This document shows, piece by piece, positions 21,742 through 21,954 of a stretch of 21,954 bases of DNA. The DNA lies in contig JAICTU010000097.1 in the NCBI GenBank assembly GCA_025936205.1, forward strand, positions 1-21,954, read 5' to 3'. This DNA is from Polyangiaceae bacterium (GTDB lineage Bacteria; Myxococcota; Polyangia; Polyangiales; Polyangiaceae). A model generated the notes under the pieces. It made no database searches, was not told where the DNA came from, and worked only from the letters and a program-made list of their open reading frames with translations. The position numbers and the translations under genes are program-made. The stretch's first letter is position 1; each line of letters begins with the position of its first letter.

Positions 21742-21954
21742 CCGCGACCGATCTGCCCCGACACCTCGGTCGGATGCGGGACATAGCGACCCGGCCGATC
21801 GCCGCACAGGCGGGGCGTCGGGAAAACCTTGCCGGGATTGAAGCGCATTTCTGGATCGAACGAGCAGCGCAGCCAGTTCATTGTCTCGAGATCTGTCTCC
21901 GAGAACATCTCGCCCATGTACGCAGCCTTGTCGAGCCCCACGCCATGCTCGCCG
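21738..21954 (-). CDS. glcD: glycolate oxidase subunit GlcD, C-terminal end (5' part outside window)
   Basis: The last 71 residues of an FAD-linked oxidase are visible, entering from the right edge. They begin with GEHGVGLDK, the conserved C-terminal flavin-enzyme motif of GlcD/D-lactate dehydrogenase-type oxidases, and continue with MNWLRCSFDPEMRFNPGKVFPTPRLCG, the typical family end. A further ~20 residues (DRPGRYVPHPTEVSGQIGRG) extend beyond the usual terminus. Its TGA overlaps the likely TTG start of glcE. Together with glcE and glcF this identifies the GlcD subunit rather than a stand-alone lactate dehydrogenase. Confidence 0.92.
   Translation of the reverse strand, partial: GEHGVGLDKAAYMGEMFSETDLETMNWLRCSFDPEMRFNPGKVFPTPRLCGDRPGRYVPHPTEVSGQIGRG

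Noticed and set aside
1..21954. CRISPR arrays, tRNA/rRNA genes, insertion sequences, integrases or att sites
   Set aside because: I saw no regularly spaced repeats, no tRNA or rRNA signatures, and no transposase or integrase motifs on either strand.

Overview
The window is high-GC bacterial chromosome with closely packed genes on both strands. Long false reading frames run antisense to most real genes, as expected at this GC content. The gene content fits a Myxococcota-type (deltaproteobacterial) soil or sediment bacterium: an HNH endonuclease with a myxobacterial-type tail, a Uma2-family gene, a large pilus/secretion ATPase, an orphan hybrid histidine kinase and a multidomain Fe-S protein. 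The lineage is inferred from style of gene content and was not checked against any database.

Layout. (1) 1-1211: the 3' end of an HNH endonuclease gene, convergent with a small exported, probably outer-membrane protein. (2) 1293-4531: a GH3 beta-glucosidase with a PA14 insert, convergent with an SDR dehydrogenase; a hairpin lies at their shared 3' end. (3) 4532-6451: a divergent promoter region carrying a perfect 17-bp palindrome, then a six-TM hybrid histidine kinase/response regulator. (4) 6569-8848: a PilB/GspE-type ATPase with an N-terminal MshEN-like repeat region. (5) 8961-12806: a tight four-gene operon encoding a URC1-type GTP cyclohydrolase II homologue, a DUF1688 (URC4) protein, a uracil phosphoribosyltransferase and a small P-loop kinase-like ATPase. 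This is the gene signature of the URC uracil-catabolism pathway, first worked out in yeast. (6) 12807-13449: a mostly noncoding stretch with one small ORF that has a very strong ribosome binding site. (7) 13450-16193: a two-gene operon for an isoquinoline-1-oxidoreductase-like molybdenum hydroxylase, a [2Fe-2S] subunit plus a Tat-targeted molybdopterin subunit. (8) 16254-18440: on the minus strand, an unusual fusion of a ferritin-like domain, a divergent 4Fe-4S domain and two CDGSH domains, separated from the previous operon by a strong hairpin. (9) 18514-19104: a Uma2-family gene broken by an in-frame TAG. (10) 19212-21954: the glycolate oxidase operon glcD-glcE-glcF on the minus strand, with glcD running off the right edge.

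The most interesting unit is the URC operon. UPRT would convert uracil to UMP, and the URC1 and URC4 proteins act in the ring-opening route that leads toward urea and a C3 acid. The fourth gene, an AAA_28/NadR-kinase-like P-loop protein, is not a defined pathway member and is a candidate new component. The UPRT here has lost the acidic residue of its PRPP-loop motif. Other items worth attention are the ferritin/4Fe-4S/CDGSH fusion, the 17-bp operator-like palindrome, the amber-interrupted Uma2 gene, and a recurring extended -10-like element (TGCTAGGCT type) placed so close to start codons that several mRNAs may be leaderless or nearly so.
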